Below are positions 1 to 11,114 of a DNA stretch of 64,000 bases, one piece after another. Both the position numbers and the translations under genes were made by a program. Location of the stretch: positions 525,750-589,749 of the forward strand of contig NMRB01000154.1 in assembly GCA_002633025.1 (NCBI GenBank), written 5' to 3'. How positions within the stretch are numbered: the stretch's first letter is position 1; each line of letters starts with the position of its first letter. The notes beneath the pieces are model-generated. The model did no database searches, had not been told where the DNA came from, and worked only from the letters and a program-made list of their open reading frames with translations. Origin of the DNA: Notospermus geniculatus (taxonomy: Eukaryota; Nemertea; Pilidiophora; Heteronemertea; Lineidae).

Positions 1-746
1 GTAGTCTCGGTCACCCAGCCGCTGTTTCGAATCTGGGGATCGAACAAGCGTCTGGGTCATAACGCCACTTTTTCTGTTACGAGCAGACCAAGATCCTGGT
101 CTGGATGCTGATTGGCTAATCAGGGACAGAGCTAGTCATTCATTCCCATCCGCCGATTCCTCCCATTCGAAAATCACAATCCGGCTGCTGATTGGGCAAG
201 AGAAGTGATCATGTGACCTCATCATGGCGACGACCACATAATGTCAGTTGGGATTTCTCGACCTCGTCTACCATATGGATACACAATTCCTGCTTAGTTT
301 TCAGCCTGATATTCAACTCCAATAAGTTGATGCTGTCCAGTAAGCTGTCTCAGATCACTTCACCGATCGATTCATTGCCAGATTCAGACATTTTGGAAGG
401 TTGTGAGGTGAAATTTTATCCATCATGGAAGCAGCCATCTTATGTCACGTGACCTGCTACAGCATTACCCACAATGCACTGTATCACAAGAATAACGGCG
501 TTCTGGGCCAGACGTTTGTGTAGCAGTACTGCGGAACGAAACGGCTGGCTGCGCGAGACTAATCTCCAGTTTTTGTTCATGCAGTTCAGCTTTAAGTTTC
601 ACAGAATGCTGAAGAGTAAGAAGGGTGTGCTCCGAAGGGGGGTCTGGGGCCTCCCCCAGAAAATTTTGGAATTTTGATGCTCTGAGACGCGATTTCATAT
701 TCAGCGGTCTTGCCTAGCCTTTGCTTTGAACCAACCTTGGAGTATA
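1..746. other. Non-coding stretch with promoter-like motifs
   Basis: No convincing coding region is seen. Two inverted CCAAT boxes (ATTGG) lie at 111-115 and 191-195, and a palindromic E-box GTCACGTGAC lies at 444-453. Around 630-660 there is a G/C-rich motif of the kind found at the ends of some dispersed repeats in this window. These motifs could belong to a promoter upstream of the putative first exon at 1893, but they are also expected by chance. Confidence 0.35.
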
Positions 747-879
747 AGGGCTGGTTCATACTCCGTCCGGATTTTACGCCGACTATGATCAATTTCAATG
801 TGTGTGCACATTCACCCCTTGGAAACCTGCGATCAGTTTCATGCGCTTGACGTTCCGCAGGCAAGTATGAACCAACCCT
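747..879. mobile_element. Small TIR element (133 bp)
   Basis: The left end AGGGCTGGTTCATACT is the reverse complement of the right end AGTATGAACCAACCCT with one mismatch. The flanks read TATA on the left and TATT on the right, consistent with a 4-bp AT-rich target duplication. There is no coding capacity. The element at 28914-29046 has the same length and a closely similar terminus, so I infer a common family of non-autonomous DNA transposons. Confidence 0.7.
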
Positions 880-1892
880 ATTTCCTCCAAGAACCAACCC
901 ACCAGCGTGACGGGCGGGCGCGTGCTTTGTAATTATGTTTCGTGAGACAATTACCAGATGGCAGAGTGAACGAATTTCCTTGCGTGACTGTGGCACTGAC
1001 GGACGGATAGATGGATACCTGATGAACACGTGGAGTTTGCAGCAAGTGTCTTGAACGTTTTTCTACCTGAGGAATTTAAAGGAAAGTGTTTGTATTCGAA
1101 TATTTCTCATGACTTCTGGTTCATGTGTAGGAATTCGTGGACAGATAGGAACCCTCGCATTTTTGTATCAAGTCAAATCTGCAATTGCAGGGACGCGGGA
1201 CGGGTGCAGGTAGGATTTGGCCGCCGGAGGTCTGAGAGGCCTCACTTGACGCAGATTCACTTCCCACTTCTTCAGTTCACAGCTGCTTACCAAACGTTTT
1301 CTACTCGGCCCGGGTCTTGCTTGGAGGAATTAGCCTTTTCTCGAAGTGACAGTTTAGGCCAAGGGCCTACTGTCATTGACAAAAAGGACTTCTGACTGAG
1401 ATTTTAATGGACTGCATGAGAGGATACCGGTACTCCATTTGCTGCTCCCGACGTAGACGTCAAAGTCTCAAATTTCCGTCCATGATCGTTTTTTTGCGGG
1501 TTCAGATTTTCTCCTCTAATTCGGAGGATCATCATGATCATGGCCTACAATACTGTAGGCTTTAATCGTTAATGAGCTCAATTTACCTCAGGAATTAAAA
1601 ACTTCTTTCTGGAAGCTGAAATATACATGGGACACTTCAATTGGATTTAAATTTTCGTTGTCTGTAACATGTTTGGAGAAGGAATTCGATGGGATTTTGT
1701 TGATCTCTGTGGTGTGGCCATCCTGTTTTTCGGAGAAACTGGGACAGATGAGGACATTTTTAGGTAGGCTTAGGCCAAGGACATTTTGATCACAGCTATG
1801 GATTAAGCAGGGGATTTATTGCGCAACATGTGGATTATACTCAAAATCCTTAGGACCTTGGATTAATTGCAGTGATATCTCAGGGTCACACA
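880..1892. other. Non-coding stretch
   Basis: Nothing beyond short chance open frames is seen. A homopolymer run (TTTTTTT) lies at about 1489. This stretch could be 5' flank or UTR of the putative exon that begins at 1893. Confidence 0.4.
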
Positions 1893-1967
1893 ATGGCAGC
1901 TAAAGGGAAGGGAAAAAGTCCAAAGCACATGCCTGCTGTTTGTTCCTCACTTGAAGAAACTGTTAAG
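1893..1967 (+). CDS. Putative first coding exon, unknown protein
   Basis: An ATG in a good start context (CACAATGG) opens 25 codons rich in Lys, Gly and Glu. They begin MAAKGKGKSPK and end EETVK, followed directly by a donor-like AAG|GTAGGG. The exon ends on a codon boundary. The nearest acceptor, TTTGTTTCAG at 2020-2029, would give a 62-nt intron and a second exon 2030-2101 (23 in-frame codons, then TGA), so a protein of 48 residues. A 62-nt intron is short for this kind of genome, so the true second exon may lie much farther away. The unspliced frame also stays open for a similar length. I do not recognise the protein. Support is the splice and start context and the amino-acid composition only. 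Confidence 0.35.
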
Positions 1968-2101
1968 GTAGGGGTTACTCTTTATTTTCATTTAATATCA
2001 AAATTGTCTTTCATTTTGATTTGTTTCAGGGACTGTCTGATTTGTTGAAAAAAACTGTTTCCTTATTATTCACAAGATCTAAAATATCCAATCAATTATG
2101 A

Positions 2102-2345
2102 ATTAGCAAAATGTTGAAGACAGGAGCCGGGTCACGTGTCGAATATATCGGAAAACAGTTTACCTAATTTACCAAGCTGTTGGCAAAACACTCCAATGTG
2201 ATTATTGTGGTTTGTTTGTGTGCAAATTGATCTGCCTTTCAATTGCCTTTGCCTTTGAAGAGTGGAATGTTGGATAGGAATATATATTTTCTTTATGATA
2301 CATGTAGCTCTCATCTCTCAGCCTAAATGAATGTTTCACAACTTG
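2102..2345. other. Short non-coding stretch
   Basis: No feature is seen apart from a CACGTG core near 2134. Confidence 0.3.
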
Positions 2346-2444
2346 ATATTCTCCAACAGCAGGGTTTTCCTCACTCCTCTACCACTCGCACATTGTGTGT
2401 GAGATGAAGAGGAGAGAGACTAAACCTCTGCTATTGGAGAATAT
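2346..2444. other. Long imperfect hairpin (99 nt)
   Basis: The 5' arm starts ATATTCTCCAACAGCAG and the 3' arm ends CTGCTATTGGAGAATAT. Pairing continues inward through CTCCTCT against AGAGGAG and then GCAC against GTGT, leaving a short loop near 2395. The whole unit is almost completely self-complementary with a few mismatches and G-U pairs. Its size and shape fit either a microRNA-type precursor or a small palindromic element. No duplicate copy was noticed in the window. Confidence 0.6.
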
Positions 2445-2886
2445 AACTTGAAGTCTGCCTGAAGACTTTCTTCATTTATTTACATGTTATGAAGAATTTT
2501 GTGGATGGCAGACTGGTACATGTAATTACCGAAGTGAAATTTGTCTGAGAAAGAAATTTGTCCTTTTGTTCTGTCGTATTGGTTTTTGCCTGGATAATGT
2601 ATCAGGAGACAGCAAATTTGTCTTCTGTGGAAATGATGTGGCTAATGCATGTTTTTCAGTTAAATACCAATGAAAAAAGGTCAGCTACATGAGCTAAGGT
2701 GGCAAGAGACCAAGGCTGAAGCAACATGTAGAAGCATTTTGTATTATGTTGTTGCAACAGGGCAAAAAAAGACAATGCAATTACATGTTGTTCCATGCCC
2801 CAGAGGCATGAGTCTGTCAGTGGCTTAGGCCCATAAATAGTCTATCTATGAATTTTACAATAGCATTGCACACCGACTCTGATGAA

Positions 2887-3176
2887 CTTAAAGCCCCACT
2901 GTATTGAATTTGAAAAACGCAAATCATCGCCGCGATTCTTGACGTCAGTGCACGACGTCACGACGTCAGCGTAGTGTAAAATGTACTGCGCTCCATCTGA
3001 ATACATTAGAGCCCTCCCTGTCGTATTTTCTAATGTGTGCTGAAAACTAGGCCTTGATTCTCTAAAGTACGTATCAGACAAGCATTTTGGGGACCTTCAT
3101 AAGGCTATGAGACCTCTTTGTGCGCTCTCCTAACATTTTGAAAATATCGTAAAATTCAATACTGTGGGGCTTTAAG
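2887..3176. mobile_element. TTAA-flanked TIR element (290 bp)
   Basis: Terminal inverted repeats of about 23 bp: left AGCCCCACTGTATTGAATT, right AATTCAATACTGTGGGGCT (one base different in the middle). They are bounded by TTAA at 2888-2891 and 3172-3175. TTAA target duplications are characteristic of the piggyBac and Kolobok superfamilies, and an AG start suits Kolobok better. No transposase is encoded. The interior is rich in TGACGTCA-like motifs near 2940-2970. A single copy of the same end is found at 17328-17356. Confidence 0.75.
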
Positions 3177-3227
3177 CTGAAATGGACAAAGGAAGTTGTG
3201 AGAAAGTTAGTGGAAATGTCCCTTCTT

Positions 3228-3386
3228 TCAGATTAGAGGACAATTTGTCCCCGGACAATTCATCCCATAGGACATTCCGTTCCTGGACAATCGTCCCCTG
3301 AGACCATCCTTCCCCAAGGATAATTCGCCCCGGACATCCGTCCCCAAGGAGAGTTTGTCCAAGACAATTCGTCCCTTCTTTCATTG
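3228..3386. repeat. Degenerate short tandem repeat (GGACAATTCGTCCC type)
   Basis: About nine degenerate units of roughly 15-17 bp resembling GGACAATTCGTCCCC follow one another. The unit is itself nearly palindromic (GGAC...GTCC). Open frames on the minus strand here are translations of the repeat, not genes. Confidence 0.7.
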
Positions 3387-4235
3387 CAATGTTCAATACA
3401 ATTTGATTCCTTTATTTCTGGTCTTGTCCTTTTGGTAAAACTCTCCCAAAAATTTGAAATTGACCATACTGACATCATCTACGCAGAGCATTTAATTGTT
3501 ATTCTTTCGATCATGTCTCTTTCATGTCTTTAGAGATGAAATGGCTTCCATTGAACAACGAGTTTCATGGAAGAAATGCAAAAGAAAGCAAAAAGTTGCG
3601 TATCGATATTATCTGAATTTTTTCCAAGTTCCAGATCTCATCCAGCACTCCTGCACATTTCAAAGAGCAAATTGTGTAAAAACCTAGCAGCTTCCTCTCG
3701 ATCATTGCCTTTCCTGTCGCAATCTGTTCCCATCAAATTAATTCCTTCCCTCGGTTACATTATCACATCAGAGACACCGAAAAGAACACCCGTGAGCGAA
3801 TCTAACCACTCTTCATGTCAGCGTTCTTAGGCGATGTCATGCACTCGAACATGCGCCAGAAAAAAAACATCCGCCGACCACATGTTGATATTGGAAAATT
3901 TCCCCATTACAAACGCATGCTTCGTCTTTGATTATCCCTTGAATGAGTAATTTGATTTAATCAGTGCAATCAACTGTGTGCTGAGCACACTGTCATTTTA
4001 TCATAGAGCGGATGCTCCTTCCTTTGTGGGGGCTCCAATTTGGCAGGCTTGATTTCCTTGGAATTGATGTTTGCTACGTCAGATGATTTTCTCAGCGGTT
4101 GTTGTGATTGGTGGCTTCTCAATGCTTGTGATTGATAGCAAGAGAAAGTTGAGCATCTGAAACCTTGCTTTCATCTTAAGATGGCAAACTTGTGGTGTCT
4201 GTGGATCGATTAAGCATCATAATTCGTCACTGCCG
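3387..4235. other. Non-coding stretch
   Basis: No supported feature. Short open frames around 3500-3830 have no splice context, composition or motif that argues for coding. Confidence 0.4.
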
Positions 4236-4460
4236 GCCATGATTGAGGGAGGTCATCTGTGACCCGCTCTAGGAAAAGTAGGCACTTGTCGCAGCCGAGG
4301 AAAGGGTTAACGGCCTTACAACACAAGAGCTGAAATGTACGTCTCTGCAGCAGGTTACGTCTCTGCAGCAGGTTAACAATAGTAGTGGACAGCAGTGATA
4401 ATGGTTGTAAACTGATGACCATGATCACCTGCAACAAGCGCCTGCTTTTGCTGCACATAC
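4236..4460. repeat. Dispersed repeat, copy 1
   Basis: This segment matches the reverse complement of 24655-24840 over most of its length. Shared blocks include AGCTGAAATGTACGTCTC, GGACAGCAGTGATAAT (with changes) and GGCGCTTGTCGCA-like blocks. It also contains an internal duplication of ACGTCTCTGCAGCAGGTT at about 4338-4374. It is probably an old transposon fragment of unknown class. A minus-strand open frame running on to 4645 has a protein-like N-terminus but overlaps this repeat, so I do not call it a gene. Confidence 0.55.
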
Positions 4461-6155
4461 CAATATGACTGCATCGTTGCAGCGCTGGCCAGAACAGCAT
4501 TCACTATCACGAAAGGGAAAGTCTGTTTCATCAAAACACAGCTGTTCATAGGGAAGTCTTTCAAACTAGAAAAAATCTCTTGCTTTCTAATACCTCTGTA
4601 TTCCCAGCTTGCACCCTCTCCAGGTCCATCTTTCTTCAAGGCCATTCGTATGTCATCATGTCCACAGCCGTGTTGTCAGAAATCATTAAACTGCCAGATT
4701 CTCTGCTCTCTTGTGGATCAGAGACTTGTCCTTGATTGAGTAACTTAATTTGTCCCATTATCTTTGCGCTTCCATTTTACAACTAATTCGATAGAACAAA
4801 TTTGTGGTTTTTAATTAGGGCTGCAAGGACTTTTTTCAGGAAGTTAAGCGGTACGATTACTCAACTGCATTTATTCAAGGGTAAAAATTATAGGCTAAAT
4901 TTTTAACCCTCCCCATTTCTGTGCAATCCTCTCACAGTGTGTGCACTCTTTCAAAAATTGGTCAATAGAAGGCAGTAATCACAAGGCGAAACCTGTATCA
5001 CTGTCAGTGTCACCACCCAACAATCAACTTAGGATGGTCCAATCGTAGTGTGTTTGAGCAAATCAGAAGGTCTTTTACTTTTTCCTTGGTGACACCCCAA
5101 TCGAATCGTGGCTTGTCATTGGTTCATCTTTTAAAGCGCCATCCAATCGAATGTTCATCTTCCATTTAGCAGCCAACTCAGCTACTGCAGGGTGGCATAA
5201 ACTATATTTTGCCACTGACTGATGGGGATGATTGAGTATACCCTTCCTGCAACAGGATTGAGGTTTCATCAGATCTAAACGTTTGTTGGACTTATACATT
5301 CTGTCTCAAATGCCAAATTGTGCAATATAAGCAGAAAAATATTTCTTTATGAATATGTTTCCATATTTTGCCTTTCTAAATTACAGGGTTTTTCACATCT
5401 GATTCAATTCGGTTCTTCTCTTGGCCACCAGGTGGCGAAACACTTGGCCACCAGGTGGCGAAAACACAAAAAGTGCAATAATCATGAACTAATGGCTGGA
5501 TCATCTCCAGATTTTTATCATCAGTTTTTGCCTTCATTTTCCAGTCATTTTATTTTGAAATCTCCCATTGCTTGAACCAATCCTGATCTAATAAATCGCA
5601 CGATGATAGATTTTGTCACTGTTGCATTTGGCAGATAATTCCGCCGCTGACCTTAGGCAAGGCTTTCATTCTGTCAGCATGTGGCATCAAAGAGGTTATG
5701 ATTGCAGTCATGATATTGTCCTACCCCCCAGGCAAGTCTGGACGTGGTAATTTACAAGACATGCATCCATATTGGCACATTATTGCTAATATCTGTGGAG
5801 GTCTCTCGGTTCAGGAAATGATTAGTAGCAACCTTGGTCAGATCTGTGCGACAGGGATGGTAACGTTGGCAGAGGGAGTGTAATCTTGAGACAGGAATTT
5901 TGCTAATGCACAGTCCATCATGTCCATGGTGTTAGGTTATGTATTTCAGCCCTACATGTACATTATGGATGAGAATTGGTGGTACTGATCAAGCTAATCT
6001 GTTGTTTTTGCCAAATTTCACCAATAAAGATATTTGCAGCTAGGTCTAAATGACCTGTCTAAAACAAACGGAAATGTTGCCAAAGTTAAAGTAGCAAATT
6101 TGTGAACAGTTTGGAAAACCCTACTGCCAATGTCAACCACCATCAGAGTGGGGCA
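4461..6155. other. Non-coding stretch with one 24-bp duplication
   Basis: No gene is supported. At about 5423-5465 a 24-bp unit containing GGCCACCAGGTGGCGAAAC occurs twice in tandem; the unit contains the palindrome CCACCAGGTGG. The open frame at 5698-5883 lacks recognisable motifs. Confidence 0.4.
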
Positions 6156-6376
6156 GTGAAAGCATTGTTGCCTTTCACCTCTGTAGTTCTGGGTTCAACA
6201 GCATAGTCACCAGTCACCTGTAATGTCCGAAGTTCTGGTTCAATCGATTATGGGACAGGCGACTGTGGTGGGTTTGAACCTCCGCGGACACCCTCTTCAT
6301 GTGACGTAGGCTTGGACAGAGCAGGTTTTGTCTGGGTACTCCTGTTTCCTCCTGCTCTAAAATTCACCTAATGTTG
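6156..6376 (+). mobile_element. tRNA-derived SINE-like unit
   Basis: The unit has a tRNA-like head (CAGTGAAAGC, then GTTCTGGGTTCAAC resembling an RNA polymerase III B box). It continues through GGTTCAATCG and GGTTTGAACC motifs to a tail reading TGTCTGGGTACTCCTGTTTCC. That tail (a variant of TTCTCCGGGTACTCYGGTTTCC) recurs at seven or more places in this window, always on the + strand. It is degenerate and has no coding capacity. Confidence 0.6.
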
Positions 6377-6464
6377 TCTATCTAAAGAGCTAATGATGCT
6401 CAGCTTTCAATTCTGTAGTATGTCAACCACAACATATTACAAAGAACAGTTTGGGAGAAGGACA

Positions 6465-6836
6465 GAATGGGGAACCGGAGGAACTAACGTCACGACGTGG
6501 CGCTGTGAGCAGTGCGACCGAATTTTCTTTTTTCTAACGTTATTTCTATTTATTTCTGGTGTGAAAAGCACCCGTTTGTTTCGGTCGCCTGGCATTAAAA
6601 TTTACACCATCTTGTAGCAGATGAAAATGTCTACATTTTGCGGTGCTTTTTTCCCTTAAAATGAAGACATAGATGACGATTTCGGCAACGTCTTTATCTC
6701 AATTTTCCTGTAGAAAATGTACAGCTGATTTTTTCATGACGTAGCGTCAACACATAAAACGACGTCAATGACGTCGTTTTGGTCGCACTGCTCGCAGCGC
6801 CGACCTGTCGGGATTTCCGGCACGCGGGTTCCTCAT
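6465..6836. mobile_element. TIR element (about 370 bp), copy 1
   Basis: The left end (GAATGGGGAACC, then GGCGCTGTGAGCAGTGCGAC) is mirrored at the right end (GTCGCACTGCTCGCAGCGCC, then GGTTCCTCATTGGGA). The interior is AT-rich and non-coding, with the TGACGTCGTTTT palindrome near 6770. A copy in the opposite orientation lies at 16556-16815 and shares both the right end and the interior. Confidence 0.75.
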
Positions 6837-7075
6837 TGGGACCTGAACCAAAGTCTTCTTTCTAGTATCAAATATTCCTCTGTCTGGTCTTCTTTTAGTA
6901 ATAATCCTCTGACTGAAATATTAACTGAAAATTTACTTTATGAATTGCACGCTATGTTTACAATGCTAACCTGTCATTTGATCTCATATCGCTTTGTGAT
7001 TACGTTTTATCCTGATTCATCATTGAAACTGCACACTAATTACTGGATAATTAAATCATATCGGCAGCGAAGACG

Positions 7076-7190
7076 ATGTCGCGAGTGCAGTTAATTGGAA
7101 AGCGCGCGCTGATGGAAAAATTCCCTGAAATCGTTGAGCGAAGATTAGGATTAGGGCCTGAGGGTCAAAATTCCTTCATTGAATCATCAG
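7076..7190 (+). CDS. Candidate coding exon, unknown protein
   Basis: An ATG with A at -3 opens 38 codons of charged, helix-compatible sequence (starts MSRVQLIGKRALMEKF). It then meets a donor-like TCATCAG|GTAGTA at 7190/7191. An acceptor-like CGGCAG lies just upstream, but with no pyrimidine tract. No domain is recognised. It could be an initial coding exon, or a fragment of a mobile-element protein. The call rests on composition and the donor only. Confidence 0.25.
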
Positions 7191-8333
7191 GTAGTATCCA
7201 TGGATATTATTCTATTTCATCTCACGGTTACCAGAGATTACACGGGAAGACACTCGCAAGGAACAATGGTGTAAATTTCACCTTAAGTATCTGTGAAAAG
7301 GTGTCATCTTCAATACAAATTATACTTGATTTCTGTCAGCTTAGCATGCTACCAACTGATCTGGGCAGAATCTTAATGTAGTTTCACCCACCTGCCCTAG
7401 GACATAATTACAAATTCCATTTTCGCCTCCTCAGTCTCTCGTCAGGATGATAAAGTGCAAGATTATTAGTTTACAGTCTCCTAGGCAGGCAACTGGCCAC
7501 CGGGGACGGGGGAGAGTGGTGATTGAACACGTTCATGTATCTCTTTTTGTCAGTAATAGGAAAATCACCCCGAGCCTGTTGGAATCCCAGAGTTGATGTG
7601 AAGACCCTGTTGCTCATCTTTCAATGTGCTTTAAATTACTGTACATACAGAATCACAAAGGTTGTGCATGCATAATTTGAGCTGAGGGGAGTTCTATGAC
7701 TTTGGTTGGGGCTGGGGGTGGGAGGGCACTGCAATGCAAGCATGTCCCATTGCCAATTGTGAGGCGGTATAGGAAAACCCATCGGATGTCGTGTTTGAGG
7801 AAAGTGTTTGGCCTTGCTGAACCAGCACATTTCAATCGCTGAAATGTACTACATAACAGGTGAACAGTAGCTGATCAATGAACTGGCAATCTGACAGCCC
7901 TTGTTGATCATTCAGCAACTTCCAACAGGTTTTCCTAGACCGCCACACAATTTCAAAGCATCTCAGAAAATCCTACAATTCCAGGAACAGTGATTTTATT
8001 TCAGTTGCTGGTTGTGCCCCCTAGGTGGCATCAGCATGTCAGCCAGGTATGGAGAAGAGGCCTAGCTAAACCCTTGGTCATTTTACTTGCTTCACTTCCT
8101 CTCTGAGTTCACAAACGGTGGATTCAATGACTTTATCTTCCCATTGTAGCAGCCAGCATCAGTTGATGACAAGGAATGTCATCACCTATACTAAAGCAGT
8201 GTTCCTGCTAAGAAAACAGAATTCCTTGCTCCGTTTTGATCTTGAGGTAATCGAGGTAACCGTTGTGTATGGTTGTAGAGAGTTGAGGTTGTTTGCCAGA
8301 TGGAATTATTTAGATGAAGTGGCCCTATCTTGT
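7191..8333. other. Non-coding stretch
   Basis: No supported gene, SINE or TIR element was seen. The short minus-strand frames near 7640-7830 have no supporting features. Confidence 0.35.
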
Positions 8334-8708
8334 GTACGAGTATATAGGCTCTGAAGGGGGTCAGATGGAAGACTAGAAAAATGCTTCTGCGGCGGCCAAA
8401 ACACTAAAATTTTAGCACTTTTTCAAGGAAAAATGCTAAAATTTCAAGTGTCAAAAATCGTAAAAAAATGCCAAAAAACGTTAAAAAACGCCACTGCCGC
8501 CGCAAAAAGCCCTTCACAGCTTCGNTGAAGGGCTTTTTGCGGCGGCAGTGGCGTTTTTTAACGTTTTTTGGCATTTTTTTACGATTTTTGACACTTGAAA
8601 TTTTAGCATTTTTCCTTGAAAAAGTGCTAAAATTTTAGTGTTTTGGCCGCCGCAGAAGCATTTTTCTAGTCTTCCATCTGACCCCCTTCAGAGCCTATAT
8701 ACTTGTAC
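8334..8708. repeat. 183-bp-arm inverted repeat with N at the turn
   Basis: Arms 8334-8516 and 8526-8708 are reverse complements with one mismatch seen, near the outer end (GTACGAG against CTTGTAC). The 9-base turn contains an N at 8525. The arms hold A/T homopolymer blocks and GCGGCGGC motifs. This could be a recent foldback element or cruciform, or an assembly artefact in which a read turned back on its own complement; the N at the apex favours caution. No open frame of note. Confidence 0.85.
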
Positions 8709-9084
8709 GTCTTCAAGTGGCAATTTGTACTTCTGATATTTTTCTATCACTTTTTATCAAAGTTTACCAGCTTTGTGTTCATCTTTTGAGATCTGAGGTG
8801 ATGTATCGATGATAAAAACAATGACAGAAGAGTAAACTATCTGAGAAGGTTTTGTGGAAGTGTATCAACACAAGGTAGGAAAGTACATGGGTGGCGAAAC
8901 CTTTACACAGGGTTGTCCAAAAAAATGCAACCACATACTTCCCGCACTATTCAGACTGAGAGACCTCGCTACCTACTGTGTCAAGGTTAAAAATGAACGA
9001 CTAAAAATTCTAGTCCTAGACTGGTTCATTGGAAAGTACTCCTATTTTAATTGAGTTTAGGTGCTTGTCAGTCTGTTTGTACAA

Positions 9085-9240
9085 CGGAATATACCTTGGC
9101 AGTAGCGTAAAACGACTGGATATTTCCGCTTGGTGAGGTTTGCTGTATGTCTACTGATTCACGACCCTATTTTCACCTCAGATTGTGGGTGACTCATAGG
9201 TTTTCCTGGTCCTCCAGTTTCCTCCTGTATTACAAAAATG
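9085..9240 (+). mobile_element. SINE-like unit (degenerate)
   Basis: The 3' portion, GTTTTCCTGGTCCTCCAGTTTCC followed by TCCTGTATTAC, matches the conserved tail shared by the SINE-like units in this window. The head around 9098 (GGCAGTAGCG) is a poor A-box match. Confidence 0.45.
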
Positions 9241-9328
9241 CTGATTTGTGTCTATATATAGCCATTGATGCTGCATTTTGAGCTGTTTATGAATCATAAT
9301 TTTAAAATAAAAAAAAATTGTCTCGGGT

Positions 9329-9494
9329 AATACAGGGCCGTATTTATGGGGGGGGGGGCAGGGGGCAGTTGCCCCCCCTGAGCCAACCAAAAAACGTGAT
9401 TTTCATGCGGATTTTGGGCAAAAAGAGGTCTTCTGCCCCCCCCCCTGAGAGGCTCCTGCCCCCTGGACCAAAAAGTTAAATACGACCCTGTAAT
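9329..9494. mobile_element. Short TIR element with poly-G/poly-C interior
   Basis: The left end TACAGGGCCGTATTTA and right end TAAATACGACCCTGTA are inverted repeats with one mismatch. They enclose a G-run, GCAGTTGCCCCCCC and a second C-run. Total length is about 166 bp with no coding capacity. The flank on the right shows a local AATAAGAAAATA duplication. Confidence 0.7.
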
Positions 9495-10264
9495 AAGAAA
9501 ATAGTAATAAGAAAATATTACTGAAAAAGAAATTGAAAGGGTGCAGATAACTTCCTTTGCTCATGATTTACGGTGAAGAAAAATATGGTGTAACTCATTG
9601 AACATCATCATGATAACATACTTTAAATTGTGATCCAGTTGCAATACCTAATCATAAAAAAGTGTTATTTTTCGGGTGTATTGGCCACACACGTCTGCAG
9701 ATGTTATCATATCCATGAAAAAATCAAGAATTTGTAACTTGATGATGTTGATTTTATGTGTTGTTGCATCCTGCCGTACTCCAGATCTGGAAATTGTGGA
9801 TTTGAAAGATGGAGGAATAATCAGAAAGAAATGGAGCTGGAAATTATTTCACCTTGCATATGTTAAAAAAACATCATGTGATCCAAAAACTTCCCTAAAA
9901 AACGTTTTTATTTAAAAAACATTTATCTGTAAATCAGCCTAACACACGATTTTCAGGCAAGAAATTGCTATCAATGGTCTGATAATTGAGAATCTAGTAA
10001 CAGACTCCATTCTCCATTTGGTGGCATTTCTGATTATAAATGGATGTAAAGGCAGGCCACCGGTAATCACCACCATCATGACCATCGCCAGCGCACGCTG
10101 CCCAAGCCAGCCACCACCATCAGCAGCAGGCGAGTCCTTGCTGGCTGGGATGCCTTGGAGAAGGATAATTGCTAATTTCATCTGACATAGTAGCTGTTGA
10201 ATAAATGTGTGATGCAAGTTGTTGACAATGTTTTTGACATCATTGTAGTAAAGCAGCATGGCCA
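9495..10264. other. Non-coding stretch
   Basis: No supported gene. The region around 10060-10140 is CACC/CATC-rich. Confidence 0.35.
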
Positions 10265-10410
10265 TAGCAACTCTCTTTGACAGCTCAGTTTTCCTCGCGT
10301 ACCTCTGGTTTCTCCCTGCTTTATATTTTAAAAATTACTCAATATTGTCTGCAGAATCAGTACTGGTAATGCTGTAATTTTGGCACTTAGCTCTGGATTC
10401 AGGATTTCAT
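10265..10410 (+). mobile_element. SINE-like unit, 3' part
   Basis: The tail motif (GTACCTCTGGTTTCTCCCTGC) is followed by TTGGCACTTAGCTCTGGATTC, which is also the extreme 3' part of the unit at 20985-21240. That shared terminal block defines the 3' end of the family better than the tRNA-like head does. Confidence 0.55.
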
Positions 10411-11079
10411 CAATGTAATCAAAGTGTTTATTTACATCCGAAATGACGGGGTGTGACACACGCTGTAGCTCAAGGCTAATTGTCTACCATCGTACCACAA
10501 TATTGTGAACAAGCTTCCACTCTGACTAGCTGAGGACAACTGCAACAAATGGCAATCCTTATTGTGACTCATCAGCTGAGAGAGAAACTTGATTGCTTGA
10601 TCCACAGGAAGCAACAGCTGAAGTACCCACTTTCCTCTCACAAACTATAAACTGTAATTTTCTGCTTCCTATAGCTGACTCCAGGATACCAACCGATTGG
10701 CAGCACCAAAAACTATTGTCAGCAACACCATGCAAATTGTTGTAGAACTAAAGGCCCTCCTCTACATGTGGGTTTTCTCTGGCGAGTTGGCTCTCTGTGG
10801 GAACTTGGCAGTAGAGAACAATAAGTGCAGTCGTTTGTGGCACTGGCTTAAAGGGGCACTGTGTTCTTTCCCTATCCTGCGTGAAACATACCCGCATTAA
10901 GGGAGACCTCTATTGACAATGTTAAATTACCGCTTATCAACCTCGCCTCAAATATGATTGTATTGTAATCATACGTTCTCTAATACTGGGTGAAAGGCAA
11001 AACTACCGTATTGGAAAATGATGCAATCACTGCCGGTGGCGCCAGCTGTTGACAAAAAGTGGCAACATCGTGTTTTTTA
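10411..11079. other. Non-coding stretch with a TTAA-type repeat end
   Basis: At 10850 the sequence CTTAAAGGGGCACTGTG resembles the end of a TTAA-flanked element. A similar end, ATTAAAGGAGCACTGAA, occurs at about 15692. No partner end was located for either. Otherwise no feature is seen. Confidence 0.35.
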
Positions 11080-11114
11080 AGCCAGCAGCACACAAGGCGA
11101 TGTCGCAAGTGATC
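11080..11114. repeat. Single-end fragment of the GATATCGC TIR family
   Basis: Reads GCCAGCAGCACACAAGGCGA then TGTCGCAAGTGATC, which is one terminus of the 206-bp family at 30965 and 50281. TTAA lies directly outside it at 11077-11080. Immediately inside it abuts GGAGCCTGTTTCATAAAG, an unrelated common repeat end, so the rest was lost or interrupted. Confidence 0.6.

Noticed and set aside
592-1029. 145-codon minus frame
   Set aside because: It crosses the palindromic element at 747-879; composition is not protein-like.
4210-4645. Minus-strand frames with a protein-like start (MALKKDGPGEG)
   Set aside because: The 3' half is the dispersed repeat at 4236-4460, and the + strand also gives a plausible reading, so no strand can be preferred.
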